A program made the translations under genes and the position numbers. A model generated the notes under the pieces. That model saw nothing but the letters and a program-made list of their open reading frames with translations. It was not told the DNA's origin and did not search any database. A stretch of 64,000 nt of DNA from Halopenitus sp041821145 (GTDB lineage Archaea > Halobacteriota > Halobacteria > Halobacteriales > Haloferacaceae): positions 1 through 64,000 of the forward strand of contig NZ_JBGUBC010000012.1 of assembly GCF_041821145.1 (NCBI RefSeq), written 5' to 3'. Positions 17,528 to 27,300 of this stretch are shown in pieces (the stretch's first letter is position 1; each line of letters begins with the position of its first letter).

Positions 17528-17779
17528 ATGACCGGCTATACTGCGACCGTCACGGTTCGGCTCAAGCGGGGCGTCCTCGATCCCGAGGCCGAGACGACGA
17601 AGCGGGCGCTCGAACGGCTCGGGTTCGAACTCGAGGATCTCCGGTCGGCCGATCGCTTCGAGGTTGATCTCGACGCGGGCGACGCCGAGGAGGCCGCCGA
17701 TCGGGCCGAGGAGATGGCGGAGCGGCTCCTCGCCAACCCGACGATCCACGACTACGACGTCGCCGTGGCCGAACGATGA
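17528..17779 (+). CDS. purS: Phosphoribosylformylglycinamidine synthase subunit PurS
   Basis: 83 residues, the usual PurS size. It begins MTGYTATVTVRLKRGVLDPE, with the family's VxLKxGVLDPxG-like strand, and contains RLGFELEDLRSADRFEVDLD. PurS is the small structural subunit of the three-part FGAM synthase (PurS-PurQ-PurL) of de novo purine synthesis and bridges the glutaminase and synthetase. Its stop overlaps the purQ start by 4 bases (ATGA), implying translational coupling. purL is not in the window. Confidence 0.93.
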   Translation: MTGYTATVTVRLKRGVLDPEAETTKRALERLGFELEDLRSADRFEVDLDAGDAEEAADRAEEMAERLLANPTIHDYDVAVAER

Positions 17780-18453
17780 CGGTCACGGTCGTCCAATTCG
17801 GCGGGTCCAACTGCGATCGGGACTCGGTTCGCGCGCTCGATCATCTCGGCATCGACGCCGAGCGTCGCTGGTTCGAGGACGGACTCCACGAGGAGACGGA
17901 CGGGATCCTCCTTCCGGGCGGGTTCTCCTACGGGGACTACCTTCGGGCCGGCGCCATGGCTGCCCGCGCCCCGATCATGGAATCGGTCCACGAGGCTGCC
18001 GCCGACGGCACACCAGTGCTTGGCATCTGCAACGGCGCGCAGATCGGCGCCGAATCCGATCTCGTCGAGGGCGTGTTCACGACGAACGCGAGCGCGCGGT
18101 TCCAGTGTGAACACGTCCACGTTCGCGTCGAGCGTGCGGATACGCCCTGGACGGCCGCCTACGAGGAGGGCGAGGTCCTTCGACTCCCGATCGCCCACGG
18201 TGAGGGACGATTCGAGATAGACGAGCAGGCGTATGCGGACCTGCAGGCGACCGATCGCGTGCTGTTTCGGTATTGCGATCCGGACGGAAACGTCACCGAG
18301 GCGGCAAACCCAAACGGCTCGACGGGCAACGTCGCCGGCATCGTCGGCGAGCGAGACACGACGGCGGTGTTGATGCCCCATCCCGAGCGCGCAACGCTTC
18401 CGGACGTCGCCGCCAACACCGACGGCCAGGAGATCCTTCGAGCGTTTCGGTGA
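17776..18453 (+). CDS. purQ: Phosphoribosylformylglycinamidine synthase glutaminase subunit PurQ
   Basis: Class I glutamine amidotransferase of 225 residues that releases ammonia from glutamine for FGAM synthesis. The catalytic cysteine is in PVLGICNGAQIGAES; the histidine-glutamate pair is in VLMPHPERAT near the C-terminus. The oxyanion-strand motif LLPGGFSYGDYLRAG is typical of PurQ. It overlaps purS by 4 bases. Confidence 0.95.
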   Translation: MTVTVVQFGGSNCDRDSVRALDHLGIDAERRWFEDGLHEETDGILLPGGFSYGDYLRAGAMAARAPIMESVHEAAADGTPVLGICNGAQIGAESDLVEGVFTTNASARFQCEHVHVRVERADTPWTAAYEEGEVLRLPIAHGEGRFEIDEQAYADLQATDRVLFRYCDPDGNVTEAANPNGSTGNVAGIVGERDTTAVLMPHPERATLPDVAANTDGQEILRAFR

Positions 18454-18601
18454 CGACTCGGTCTCGACCGACAGCGGACACGCTCTTCGTGACCTTTCTC
18501 CCTATCCGATCGTCCCGATAGCATCTTGCTCGTTGTGTCGTTCCGTGAGGACGGAGACGCGGCCTGCAAAACTTAAACCACCGGGGCTCCATCGTCGGGA
18601 C

Positions 18602-20386
18602 ATGAGCGAATCCCAACGACGGTCCGCGGATGCCGTCGACGACGAGGATGCTTCCAGTAGTGACGACGAAGATGAGTTTGCCGGCAGCAAGGAGGCCGAT
18701 CTGCGGAGCCGAGAGGTGACCGAGGGCCCCGAACGCGCCCCCCACCGGTCGATGTTCCGTGCGATGGGCTTCGACGACGAGGACCTCTCCTCGCCGATGG
18801 TCGGCGTGGCTAACCCTGCCGCCGATATCACGCCATGTAACGTCCATCTCGACGACGTGGCCGGCTCCGCGCTCGACGGCATCGAGGAGACCGGTGGGAT
18901 GCCGATCGAGTTCGGTACGATCACGATCTCCGACGCCATCTCGATGGGAACGGAAGGGATGAAGGCCTCGCTCATCTCCCGTGAAGTCATCGCCGACTCC
19001 GTTGAACTCGTCTCCTTTGGCGAACGGATGGACGGACTCGTCACGGTCGCGGGCTGTGACAAGAACCTTCCCGGCATGTTGATGGCGGCGATCCGGACCG
19101 ACCTTCCCTCGGTCTTCCTGTACGGCGGCTCGATCATGCCCGGCCAACACGAGGGCCGTGACGTCACCATCGTGCAGGTCTTCGAGGGCGTCGGCACGTA
19201 CGCACAGGGCGAGATGGAGGCTGACGATCTCGACGAACTGGAGCGCAACGCCTGCCCGGGTGCGGGATCCTGTGGCGGGATGTTCACGGCGAACACGATG
19301 GCGTCGATTTCCGAGGCACTCGGACTCGCGCCGCTCGGGTCAGCAAGCCCGCCGGCCGAGGAGGACGAACGATACGACGTCGCCGAGCGCGCTGGCGATC
19401 TGGCCGTCGACTGCATCGAGAACGACCGCCGTCCCTCGGACATCCTGACCCGGAAGTCCTTCGAGAACGCGATCGCCCTTCAGACGGCGATCGGCGGATC
19501 GACGAACGGCGTCCTTCACCTCCTCGCGCTCGCCGGTGAGGCCGATATCGACCTCGACATCGAGGATTTCGACGAAATCTCGCGTCGGACTCCGAAGATC
19601 GCGAACATGCAGCCCGGCGGCGACAGCGTGATGAACGACCTTCACGAGATCGGCGGCGTTCCGATCGTCATTCGTCGGCTGCTTGAGGCCGGCCTCTTCG
19701 ACGGCGACCAGCTCACCGTCACGGGTCGAACCATCGAGGAGGAACTCGAGACGCTCGATCTCCCCGACGACGACGAGATCGACGCCGACTTCCTCTACAC
19801 CGTCGATGAGCCCAAACAGCCCGAGGGCGCAATAAAGATCCTCAAAGGCAACCTCGCGCCGGAGGGCGCGGTCCTGAAGGCGACCGGCCAGGACGAGTTC
19901 CATCACCAGGGTCCCGCCCGGATCTTCGAGAACGAGGAGGACGCCATGGAGTACGTCCAGACCGGCGAGATCGATTCCGGCGACGTGATCGTCATCCGCA
20001 ACGAGGGTCCCAAAGGGGGCCCCGGCATGCGCGAGATGCTCGGCGTGACCGCGGCCGTCGTCGGCGCTGGTCACGAGGACGACGTGGCGCTTCTCACCGA
20101 CGGCCGATTCTCCGGGGCGACCCGAGGGCCGATGATCGGCCACGTCGCCCCCGAGGCTGCCTCCGGTGGACCGATCGCCCTGATCGAGGAGGGCGACGAG
20201 GTCACCGTCGACATACCGAGCCGTGAACTCTCCGTCGACCTCAGCGATGAAGAACTCGAGAGCCGCCACGACGAGTGGGAACCACTGGAGCCGCCCTACT
20301 CCACGGGGATCCTCGCGAAATACCACCGCGATTTCTCCTCGGCATCACTCGGCGCCGTCACGAATCCGGGCGTCAAACACGAGTGA
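18602..20386 (+). CDS. ilvD: Dihydroxy-acid dehydratase
   Basis: 594 residues. The enzyme dehydrates 2,3-dihydroxy-isovalerate and 2,3-dihydroxy-3-methylvalerate in valine/isoleucine synthesis and carries an iron-sulfur cluster. Cysteines of the family motifs are at C79 (ITPCNVHLDD), C152 (VAGCDKNLPG) and C218/C224 (NACPGAGSCGGMF). The C-terminal GGPGMREM, TDGRFSGATRG and GHVAPEAASGGPIA motifs are complete. The first 40 residues are a poorly conserved acidic extension. I chose the ATG at 18602, downstream of a TTAA-containing promoter near 18570-18578. No other branched-chain amino-acid gene is adjacent. Confidence 0.95.
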   Translation: MSESQRRSADAVDDEDASSSDDEDEFAGSKEADLRSREVTEGPERAPHRSMFRAMGFDDEDLSSPMVGVANPAADITPCNVHLDDVAGSALDGIEETGGMPIEFGTITISDAISMGTEGMKASLISREVIADSVELVSFGERMDGLVTVAGCDKNLPGMLMAAIRTDLPSVFLYGGSIMPGQHEGRDVTIVQVFEGVGTYAQGEMEADDLDELERNACPGAGSCGGMFTANTMASISEALGLAPLGSASPPAEEDERYDVAERAGDLAVDCIENDRRPSDILTRKSFENAIALQTAIGGSTNGVLHLLALAGEADIDLDIEDFDEISRRTPKIANMQPGGDSVMNDLHEIGGVPIVIRRLLEAGLFDGDQLTVTGRTIEEELETLDLPDDDEIDADFLYTVDEPKQPEGAIKILKGNLAPEGAVLKATGQDEFHHQGPARIFENEEDAMEYVQTGEIDSGDVIVIRNEGPKGGPGMREMLGVTAAVVGAGHEDDVALLTDGRFSGATRGPMIGHVAPEAASGGPIALIEEGDEVTVDIPSRELSVDLSDEELESRHDEWEPLEPPYSTGILAKYHRDFSSASLGAVTNPGVKHE

Positions 20387-20434
20387 GGAGTCGGAACGGA
20401 CGGCCGTGGTTGGCCGCTGATCGGCGGTCACCGA

Positions 20435-21088
20435 TCAGCCGTCGAACAGGTCGCTGAGGTCTTCGCCTTTGCTTTCTCCGGGGAGGATGTCGCCGAGTGC
20501 GGCACCGAGTGCGGTGGCCGCCCAGACGACCGTCACCCGGGCGAACGCTTCGAGGGGCGTCGGGTCGTCGATCGTCAGCCGGCCCCACATCGCCAACAGT
20601 AGGAATGAAGTACCAAACGAAACGACGAGCACGCCCAGATAACGGCGTGGTATGACGCCTAGAACCGGCTTGGTCACCTGTACCTCTCGGATGTCGGCAT
20701 AGTAGATCAATCCCGCGGTCAATCCGAGCACGAACAGCACGTTCGCGAGGAGGAACACCGGGATCGAGGCGATCCGAACCGTGAGAAACCACTGTGCGAT
20801 GAGGAAGACGCCGTCCTCGACGAGAAACGGGAGTGCGAAGATGACGCTTCCGACGAGCGCCTCGGCCATGTCCCGTGAGGTGTACTTGTAGATGTGTTCG
20901 GTAAATGCCGTGCTTCCAGGCATTCGTTCGACAAGTGAGATCGTCTGTTGGACTTTCCGACGTTCGTGCGGGTCGTCGACGGTCCCCTCGAGCGCGTCGA
21001 GCTTCCGAAGGAGATCGGCGATGTCCGGTTCGTCGGGACCGTACTCATCCATATCTCCGTCCGTTCTTTCCCCATCGGTGTCGGTCAT
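20435..21088 (-). CDS. DUF2391 integral membrane protein
   Basis: 217 residues. An acidic soluble N-terminus (about 1-75, with LLRKLDALEGTVDDPHERRK) is followed by about five membrane helices from residue 80 onward (EALVGSVIFALPFLVEDGVF, PVFLLANVLFVLGLTAGLIY, YLGVLVVSFGTSFLLLAMWG and others). The pattern fits the DUF2391 / TIGR02587 family of unknown function. I used the ATG at 21088 (MTDTDGERTDGDMDE), since the upstream in-frame extension is Arg/Ser-rich and not coding-like. It converges on ilvD. Confidence 0.75.
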   Translation of the reverse strand: MTDTDGERTDGDMDEYGPDEPDIADLLRKLDALEGTVDDPHERRKVQQTISLVERMPGSTAFTEHIYKYTSRDMAEALVGSVIFALPFLVEDGVFLIAQWFLTVRIASIPVFLLANVLFVLGLTAGLIYYADIREVQVTKPVLGVIPRRYLGVLVVSFGTSFLLLAMWGRLTIDDPTPLEAFARVTVVWAATALGAALGDILPGESKGEDLSDLFDG

Positions 21089-21320
21089 GGACGAACGCTG
21101 GGGCGGTCGATCCAAAAAGGTGCGCGCCAGGGGGGGATCGATCATCGTTCCGGAGTTGCTCTCCCGTTCATCCTCCCGGATCGCGGGACCCGACGCGAGG
21201 GATATCGAAGCGGACACTGCCGGATTCCGACTCGGTCACACGAACGTTCCCTCCGTGTGCGTTGGCGGATCGTTCGGCTATGGGTCATTCCAGCGGAGAT
21301 TCCTGCCTGTGGGTGGGGGT

Positions 21321-21328
21321 TTATGTAT
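21321..21328 (+). promoter_or_regulatory. TATA box of the enolase-superfamily gene
   Basis: TTTATGTA centred about 26 bases before the ATG at 21350, suggesting a leaderless mRNA. Confidence 0.55.
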
Positions 21329-21349
21329 ACTCCCAAGAGCGGGACACCC

Positions 21350-22516
21350 ATGCCGCCAACGATCACGAAGATAGTCAGTACGGAGTTCGCTTACGAACTC
21401 GAGGATCAGGGCCCGACTCCCGACGGATTTCACATGGTCTACGAGCCGGATTCGACGTTCGAGCGTCACCTATTCGGCCTGCAGGTGCACACCGACGAAG
21501 GCATCGTCGGCGAATACGTCGGTGGCAACTCTCCGGGCATGGCCGAACTCCATCAGGTCGCGGACTACCTCGTGGGGAAGAATCCTCTGAATCGCGAGAA
21601 ACACTGGTCGGAGCTCAAACGCGCGCTCCGCAAGTACGACCGCATGGGAATGGGCCCCATCGACATCGCGCTGTGGGATTTCGCCGGCAAGTACCACGAC
21701 TCACCGATCCACGAACTCCTCGGCACTTACCGTGAACGTATCCCCGCTTATGCCTCGACGTACTTCGGTGACATGAACGGTGGTCTCGACTCCCCCGAAG
21801 CCTATGCCGATTTCGCGGAGGAATGTCTCGAGATGGGCTATCAAGGCTTCAAGATCCACCCCTGGGGCGGCCAGTGGCGTGACACCCAGCGTACCATCGA
21901 CACTATCCACGCGGTGGGCGAGCGCGTCGGCGACGAGATGGATCTCCTGTGCGATCCCGCCTGCCAGATCGAGACGTTCGGCGACGCTCTGAAGGTTGGA
22001 CAGGCCTGCGATGAACAGGACTTCTTCTGGTATGAGGATCCCTACCGCGACGGCGGCATCTCCCAGCACAGCCACCGCAAACTCCGCCAGATGCTTGAGA
22101 CACCGATCCTCCAGACCGAACACATCCGTGGGCTGGAGCCGTTCACCGACTTCATCGCCAACGAGGCGACCGACTTCGTCCGTGCCGACCCCGAATACGA
22201 TGCCGGCATTACCGGCGCGATAAAGCGGGCTCGCGTGGCCGAGGGCTTCGGCCTCGACATCGAGTTCCACGCGCCCGGACCCGCACAACGGCAGTGCCTG
22301 GCCGCCATTCGAAACACGAACTACTACGAGATGTCGCTCGTCGGGCCGAAGACGCCGAACACGACGCCGCCGATCTACGCCGACGGGTATACCGACCAAC
22401 TCGACTGCATCGACGAGGATGGAACCATCGGCTTCCCGGACGGACCGGGACTGGGCGTCGAGTACGATTGGGACTTCATCGAGGCGAACAAGACCGGCCG
22501 GCGCGTCTACGAGTGA
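21350..22516 (+). CDS. Enolase-superfamily (mandelate racemase-like) enzyme
   Basis: 388 residues, the usual size for the family. The capping domain (about 1-125) is followed by the barrel. The metal ligands are readable: D in LLCDPACQ, E in FWYEDPYRD, E in LQTEHIRG. Candidate acid/base residues are K in GFKIHPWGG and H in IEFHAPGPAQ. Members abstract the alpha-proton of a carboxylate, for example a sugar acid; the substrate cannot be assigned. The codon use is core-like. It ends 40 bases before the left attachment repeat of the integrated element, so it is the last chromosomal gene on that side. Confidence 0.85.
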   Translation: MPPTITKIVSTEFAYELEDQGPTPDGFHMVYEPDSTFERHLFGLQVHTDEGIVGEYVGGNSPGMAELHQVADYLVGKNPLNREKHWSELKRALRKYDRMGMGPIDIALWDFAGKYHDSPIHELLGTYRERIPAYASTYFGDMNGGLDSPEAYADFAEECLEMGYQGFKIHPWGGQWRDTQRTIDTIHAVGERVGDEMDLLCDPACQIETFGDALKVGQACDEQDFFWYEDPYRDGGISQHSHRKLRQMLETPILQTEHIRGLEPFTDFIANEATDFVRADPEYDAGITGAIKRARVAEGFGLDIEFHAPGPAQRQCLAAIRNTNYYEMSLVGPKTPNTTPPIYADGYTDQLDCIDEDGTIGFPDGPGLGVEYDWDFIEANKTGRRVYE

Positions 22517-22556
22517 CGAGAGCCGAGTAAACGATTATTTCGGCAGTCTAAGAGGG

Positions 22557-22607
22557 TACACTCCCCGGTAACGGGGAGTTGTATGAATTTTAATGGGACC
22601 GCCGAGA
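22557..22607. repeat. Left attachment repeat (att)
   Basis: 51 bases identical to 32011-32061 except position 22584 (T for A). It contains the inverted repeat ACTCCCCG-GTAA-CGGGGAGT (22560-22579) and ends with the last 14 bases of the tRNA-Pro gene (22594-22607), after which similarity fades. Confidence 0.88.
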
Positions 22608-22666
22608 TCGACGTCACTTTTTTGAAGTTATGCATATTATTTTTCGAAGTTGGGTATGTCCTATCA

Positions 22667-23629
22667 TCATTCTAAGTCGTCGAGGAACGTCCTGCGGTTA
22701 TTCATCCGTTTCAGCTTCTCAGGCTGGTCATAAACCGAGTTCACCATCTCCACGCTCGTCGCCATCTTCACCGCGATCTCCTCGGGCGGCCACCCGCGAT
22801 CGCGGTGCCAAGTGATCGACCCCGTCCGCCACTTGTGGGGCGACCGAACCGACGGACACTTCGACTCGCCGCCGTGCTCGCGAGCCTCACAGGTCTCCGG
22901 ATCGCGACCATGGGGACAATCCTTCCCCATCCGGCACGGCTGGGTGAGCACGTAGGCCCGCATCCGCATCCCCGAAAGGCTCAGTCGGGAATCCGACTTC
23001 GCCGACGCGAGCAGTGGTTCCTGGCCGTGCTCGTCCGTCTGGTCCGGCCGGTTCACATTGAGGTACGCGCTGATGATCGACCCAAGTTCCTCCGTGATGT
23101 TTACCGGGCGCTCGGCAGCGTCCTTCTTCTTCAGCGGCGTCCCCGTCTCCGGACGATGCCGGAAGTAGAGGAACGGCGGCTCGACGTCGCCAAGGATCCG
23201 CTCGAGGACGGACTCCTCGATGTCGAGATCCTCCTGATACCGGAGTCGATCGAGATCGTCCTCGTCGAGATACACGTCCTCGATATCGAGCGCCCGGATC
23301 GAGCCGATCCGAGCCCCCGTCTCCCACAGCAGTCCCGCGAAGACGTGATCCCGGCTCGCGTACTTGAACCGATCCAAGTAATCGAGGATGTCTCGAGCGC
23401 GTTCCGACGGCAGCTTCTCGCGATTGATCCGTTCGTCCTTCGACAAGGACGGGACATCGACCTGTAAGGCGACCGCGGGCTCGACCGCGTTCGATCGGAT
23501 ACAGAACTCGAGGAACTTCCGGATCGTCCCGAGTTCGTTCTTCAGCGTGTTCCGCTGGACGTCGCGCTCGGAACGGAGCTCGGAATCGTATCGGAGCAGA
23601 TGTCGGCCGTTTAGCCGGATATTCGCCAA
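22667..23629 (-). CDS. Tyrosine recombinase (integrase), N-terminally short
   Basis: 320 residues. Catalytic residues are readable: first R in WETGARIGSIRALD, HxxR as SPHKWRTGSI, and the nucleophilic Y in VNSVYDQPEKL. A zinc-binding insert typical of haloarchaeal integrases is present (CRMGKDCPHGRDPETCEARE then C in ESKCPSVRS). The reading frame opens only at a TTG (23629) after a TGA three codons upstream, and about 60 residues of the usual N-terminal DNA-binding (SAM-like) domain are missing, so the gene may be truncated or start in an alternate frame. It sits next to the left repeat and is the likely integration enzyme of the element. Confidence 0.85.
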   Translation of the reverse strand: MANIRLNGRHLLRYDSELRSERDVQRNTLKNELGTIRKFLEFCIRSNAVEPAVALQVDVPSLSKDERINREKLPSERARDILDYLDRFKYASRDHVFAGLLWETGARIGSIRALDIEDVYLDEDDLDRLRYQEDLDIEESVLERILGDVEPPFLYFRHRPETGTPLKKKDAAERPVNITEELGSIISAYLNVNRPDQTDEHGQEPLLASAKSDSRLSLSGMRMRAYVLTQPCRMGKDCPHGRDPETCEAREHGGESKCPSVRSPHKWRTGSITWHRDRGWPPEEIAVKMATSVEMVNSVYDQPEKLKRMNNRRTFLDDLE

Positions 23630-24061
23630 GCGGAGACTTCATCGTTCTCTCTGCGTCGATCATCGCAACAGGCGCGAACGTTGCCGGCGCAACGCCGATG
23701 ACGAGCCTCGCAGGAGCCACCGAATAACGCGGTCGGACGTTCCGTTACGAAAGAATATCACCGTCTTTCACTGTACTCACTGGCCTGGTAGCTCGCCGAT
23801 CAGGGTACGCGAACCGATCTCAAAACCCGCCGGACGTAGTCAGTATTGCTCTTCGAGTTCGGCGAGCCATCCACGGACTTCGTGGACGTCTTCGCGTACG
23901 TCGGGGATTGCGTACGTCTGGAGGGCGAACGCGTCCGTAGCGGGCTCGCGTATTCGTGGGCGGCTAGTAAGAACGACTGCTCCAGATGATGAATCGTGGT
24001 CAGCAACTCCAGTCGTGTGAAAAGGATCAAGACTAGGCAAGAAGTTTAGTGGTCGGATGAT
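23630..24061. other. Region with no intact gene
   Basis: About 430 bases between the integrase and the next gene. A minus-strand frame ending near 23840 with TYAIPDVREDVHEVRGWLAE looks coding-like and may be the tail of a broken gene, but nothing upstream supports a start. Confidence 0.35.
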
Positions 24062-24316
24062 ATGAGATTCGGTATGAGCTCTATATACGAAGACACGGCT
24101 GGATGGGATACATGGTATGTTTACTGGAATCCTGACCCGTCATTTGTCGAGTGGTGGGCACGATTACAGCAGGGAGTTCTAACCACGGCCAAAGAGTTCG
24201 ACGCTTCCATCGCTCGTCAGCGGCACGACAATTGGCTGGATGCCGATTTTCGTAATACAGGCGGTGGAATCACCGACGAACTTGATTCGAGTTTATTACA
24301 TGGGGCTGCGTGGTAA
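24062..24316 (+). CDS. Small unrecognised protein coupled to the surface protein
   Basis: 84 residues (72-80 if the ATG at 24074 is used, which better fits a TTTAG box near 24040-24047). It is rich in Trp and acidic residues (GWDTWYVYWNPDPSFVEWWA) with no signal peptide or membrane segment. Its TAA overlaps the next gene's ATG (TAATG at 24314-24318), so the two are probably translated together. Codon use is AT-rich like the first half of the following gene. I do not recognise the family; a partner or assembly factor of the surface protein is possible but only inferred. Confidence 0.5.
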   Translation: MRFGMSSIYEDTAGWDTWYVYWNPDPSFVEWWARLQQGVLTTAKEFDASIARQRHDNWLDADFRNTGGGITDELDSSLLHGAAW

Positions 24317-27300
24317 TGAGCTCAACCCCTCATCAGAAGCTGACCGTACTCGTTCTCAGTTTGTGTCTTATTTTTTCGATATTCGCATCGTTTTCTGCAG
24401 GGGTGGCAGCAGCCGACGGGGTGACGTTTAATTCGGGCAACAACCCGTCATTCGCCGAAATGGGTACCGGAACAGTCATTGATGTGAATGCTGACGACGG
24501 CGAGGGAGGGAGTAATGATGAAGGAATCACGTACTCACTCGTCGGTGGCGCCGACCAATCGAAGTTCACCATCGATCCAGATACTGGCGACTTGACATTC
24601 CAGAATCCTCCGAACTATGAGGTTCCGACTGACTCGGATGAGGGCAACGACTATGTTGTCGACGTAGAGGCCGACGACGGGACCCAAACCTCTACACAGA
24701 CTATCACAGTCAACATAACTGACCGGGCTGACGAAGGTACGTCGCATACGCTCGGTGGGACAGAAACCGATGGGGCGTTGAAAATTAATATCGAGAGCGG
24801 GAATATCCGTCTCTTCCGATACAATGGGACGGGATCGGAGTGGGTTGGTCAGTACTACCCGGGAGGGACCGGAGGTTCCTCTTATTCCTCCGATACCGCC
24901 GTTCATGCAGGGGGGTCAGTCTACGACAAGCCGAACGGGGGTACAGCTGACCCATCAACCGATGGGGAGCTACAAGTTCGGGAACAGTACAATTACACGA
25001 CTGATGGGGACACAACTGTTGTCACCGAGTACAAGGACCCCGGAAGCGGAGTGACGTTCGTCCAACGGATCACGTATTCGGGATCCAACCAATACTATGA
25101 CATGTCATGGGATGTCAGAAATATCCCCGCTGGAACCAGTGACATCTCCGGTGTCGAAGTGCTTCACGGGGCAGATACGTATCTTGCAGGTGGCGATAGT
25201 GGTATCGGGTTCTACAATTCGGATACGGACACTGTCGGTGTGCGGAAAGGTCCCGGGAACTTCAGTGTTAGCGCAGAGAACCGACTCGAACTCCGAGGAT
25301 TGACCGGGCCGGACGGGTATATAAGCCAACGTTATTCGGACGTTGATAATAATCTTGCTGACGGCGATATGCCGGACACTGTTGATAACACTCCACACGA
25401 CAACGGATACGGAATGGAGTGGGAACGCGGGAGCACCTTGGGTGATGGTGAAACTTGGACAGTTGACGCCCGAGAGTCACTCACCCTGTCAACCGTCATT
25501 ACAACGGGCCCTGGAACCAAGTCACACAGTGGCGACTCGACTGACCTTACGTTCGATGTCGAAAACATCGTGAGTTCGCCTGAGGACGTGAGTTACTCTA
25601 CGGATGGACCGAGCGGCTGGACCATCACGACGCCATCAGATACGAACATCAGTGCAGGCAGTACAGTGCAGGAGACCGTTACGGTGACGCCCCCGGATTC
25701 AGTTAACGGCGGTCAGTACGAGGTGACACTGACATCAACGCCAGCCGGTGGCTCTTCGTCTTCGGCTACCGCAACCGTCGATGTTCCGTTCGATCCACCA
25801 ACATTCAATTCAGGCTCGAACCCTTCGTTCGATGAAGAAAGTACGGGGAGAGCCATCGACGTAAACGCCGAAGCAGACAGTGGGAACGACACCGGAATAA
25901 CGTATTCGCTTGTGGGTGGCGCGGACCAGTCTGCGTTCAGTATCGACAGCAGCACCGGGAATCTAACCTTCGACAGTCCGCCAGACCACGAAAGTCCAAA
26001 CGATTCAGACGCCAACAACGACTATGTCGTTGACGTGGAGGCTGATGACGGGCAAGAGACAGCAACTCAGACCATCACCGTCGAGGTCACCAACGTGAAC
26101 GATAAGCAACCGACGTTTAGCTCGGAAACGAATCTGTCATTCGCTGAAGACGGGACGGGAACGGTAATCGACGTGAACGCGACCGACGGTGATGGTGGTA
26201 GTGTTGATGCAGGTGTTTCCTATTCGCTCGTCGGCGGTGCCGACCAGTCCGCGTTTAGTGTCGACAGCAGTACCGGGAATCTAACCTTCGACAGCCCGCC
26301 GGACTACGAAAGTCCAAACGATTCAGACGCCAACAACGACTATGTCGTTGACGTGGAGGCTGATGATGGCTTGAAGACGTCGACACAGAACATTACTGTC
26401 AATGTCACAGATATAGATAATCAACCATCGTTCAGTTCAGGAACCACCCCGTCATTCGCTGAAGACGGGACGGGAACGGTAATCGACGTGAACGCGACCG
26501 ACGGTGATGGTGGTAGTGTTGATGCAGGTGTTTCCTATTCGCTCGTCGGCGGTGCCGACCAGTCCGCGTTTAGTGTCGACAGCAGTACCGGGAATCTAAC
26601 CTTCGACAGCCCGCCGGACTACGAGAACCCCACCGATTCGGACACCAACAACAATTACGTCGTCAATGTCCAGGCGAATGACAGTGCAAAAACTACAAAC
26701 CAAACAATCACGGTCACGGTCACAGATATAGACGATACCGGAGGGAGTGGTAGCGGTGGTGGTAGCGGCGGAAGTTCCGTAGATGAAACCACCGAAACGA
26801 CGGTTACTGTCGAAGAGAACTCGGGAGACGAGAGTGACGGAACGGAAGGCAACGAGCCGGCGCGGGACATGACCGTCACCGTGACGAACCCCCAGCCCGG
26901 CCAGACACTCGTTATCGACGAGAACGGCGCCACCATCCAGGAGGAGGGCGAGAGAGTTCCTGAGGACGGCAACACCCAGGATGGCGGCGAAGACGGCGGC
27001 CAAGACGATGGCGGCGACTCGCAGGAGGGTGAGGCCGACAATGGCGACGGCACAAGTGGATCTTCCACCAGCAACGTCCGGGCAAATCAACTGACCGTCA
27101 ACATCAACACCGACCAGGACTTCGAGCTGTCGGTGACCACCTACGAGGACGACCTGACGCGTAGCACGGCAATTGAGGTCGGCACCCAGTCCGCCCGGGT
27201 TGCGCCGCTGGCTCGGGGGGCGTCGATGATGAGGATCAACACTGCGCCCACCCAGACCGAAGGTGGTCTCACTCCCGACGAGGTCGAGGCCGCGGCCCGA

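Noticed and set aside
22557..22607. Transcription terminator
   Set aside because: The inverted repeat ACTCCCCG-GTAA-CGGGGAGT could form a hairpin, but the whole 51-bp block is duplicated at the tRNA gene, which fits an attachment site better.
23840..24040. 66-residue minus-strand gene
   Set aside because: The C-terminal residues look coding-like, but the frame has no plausible start or partner; noted only as a possible gene relic.
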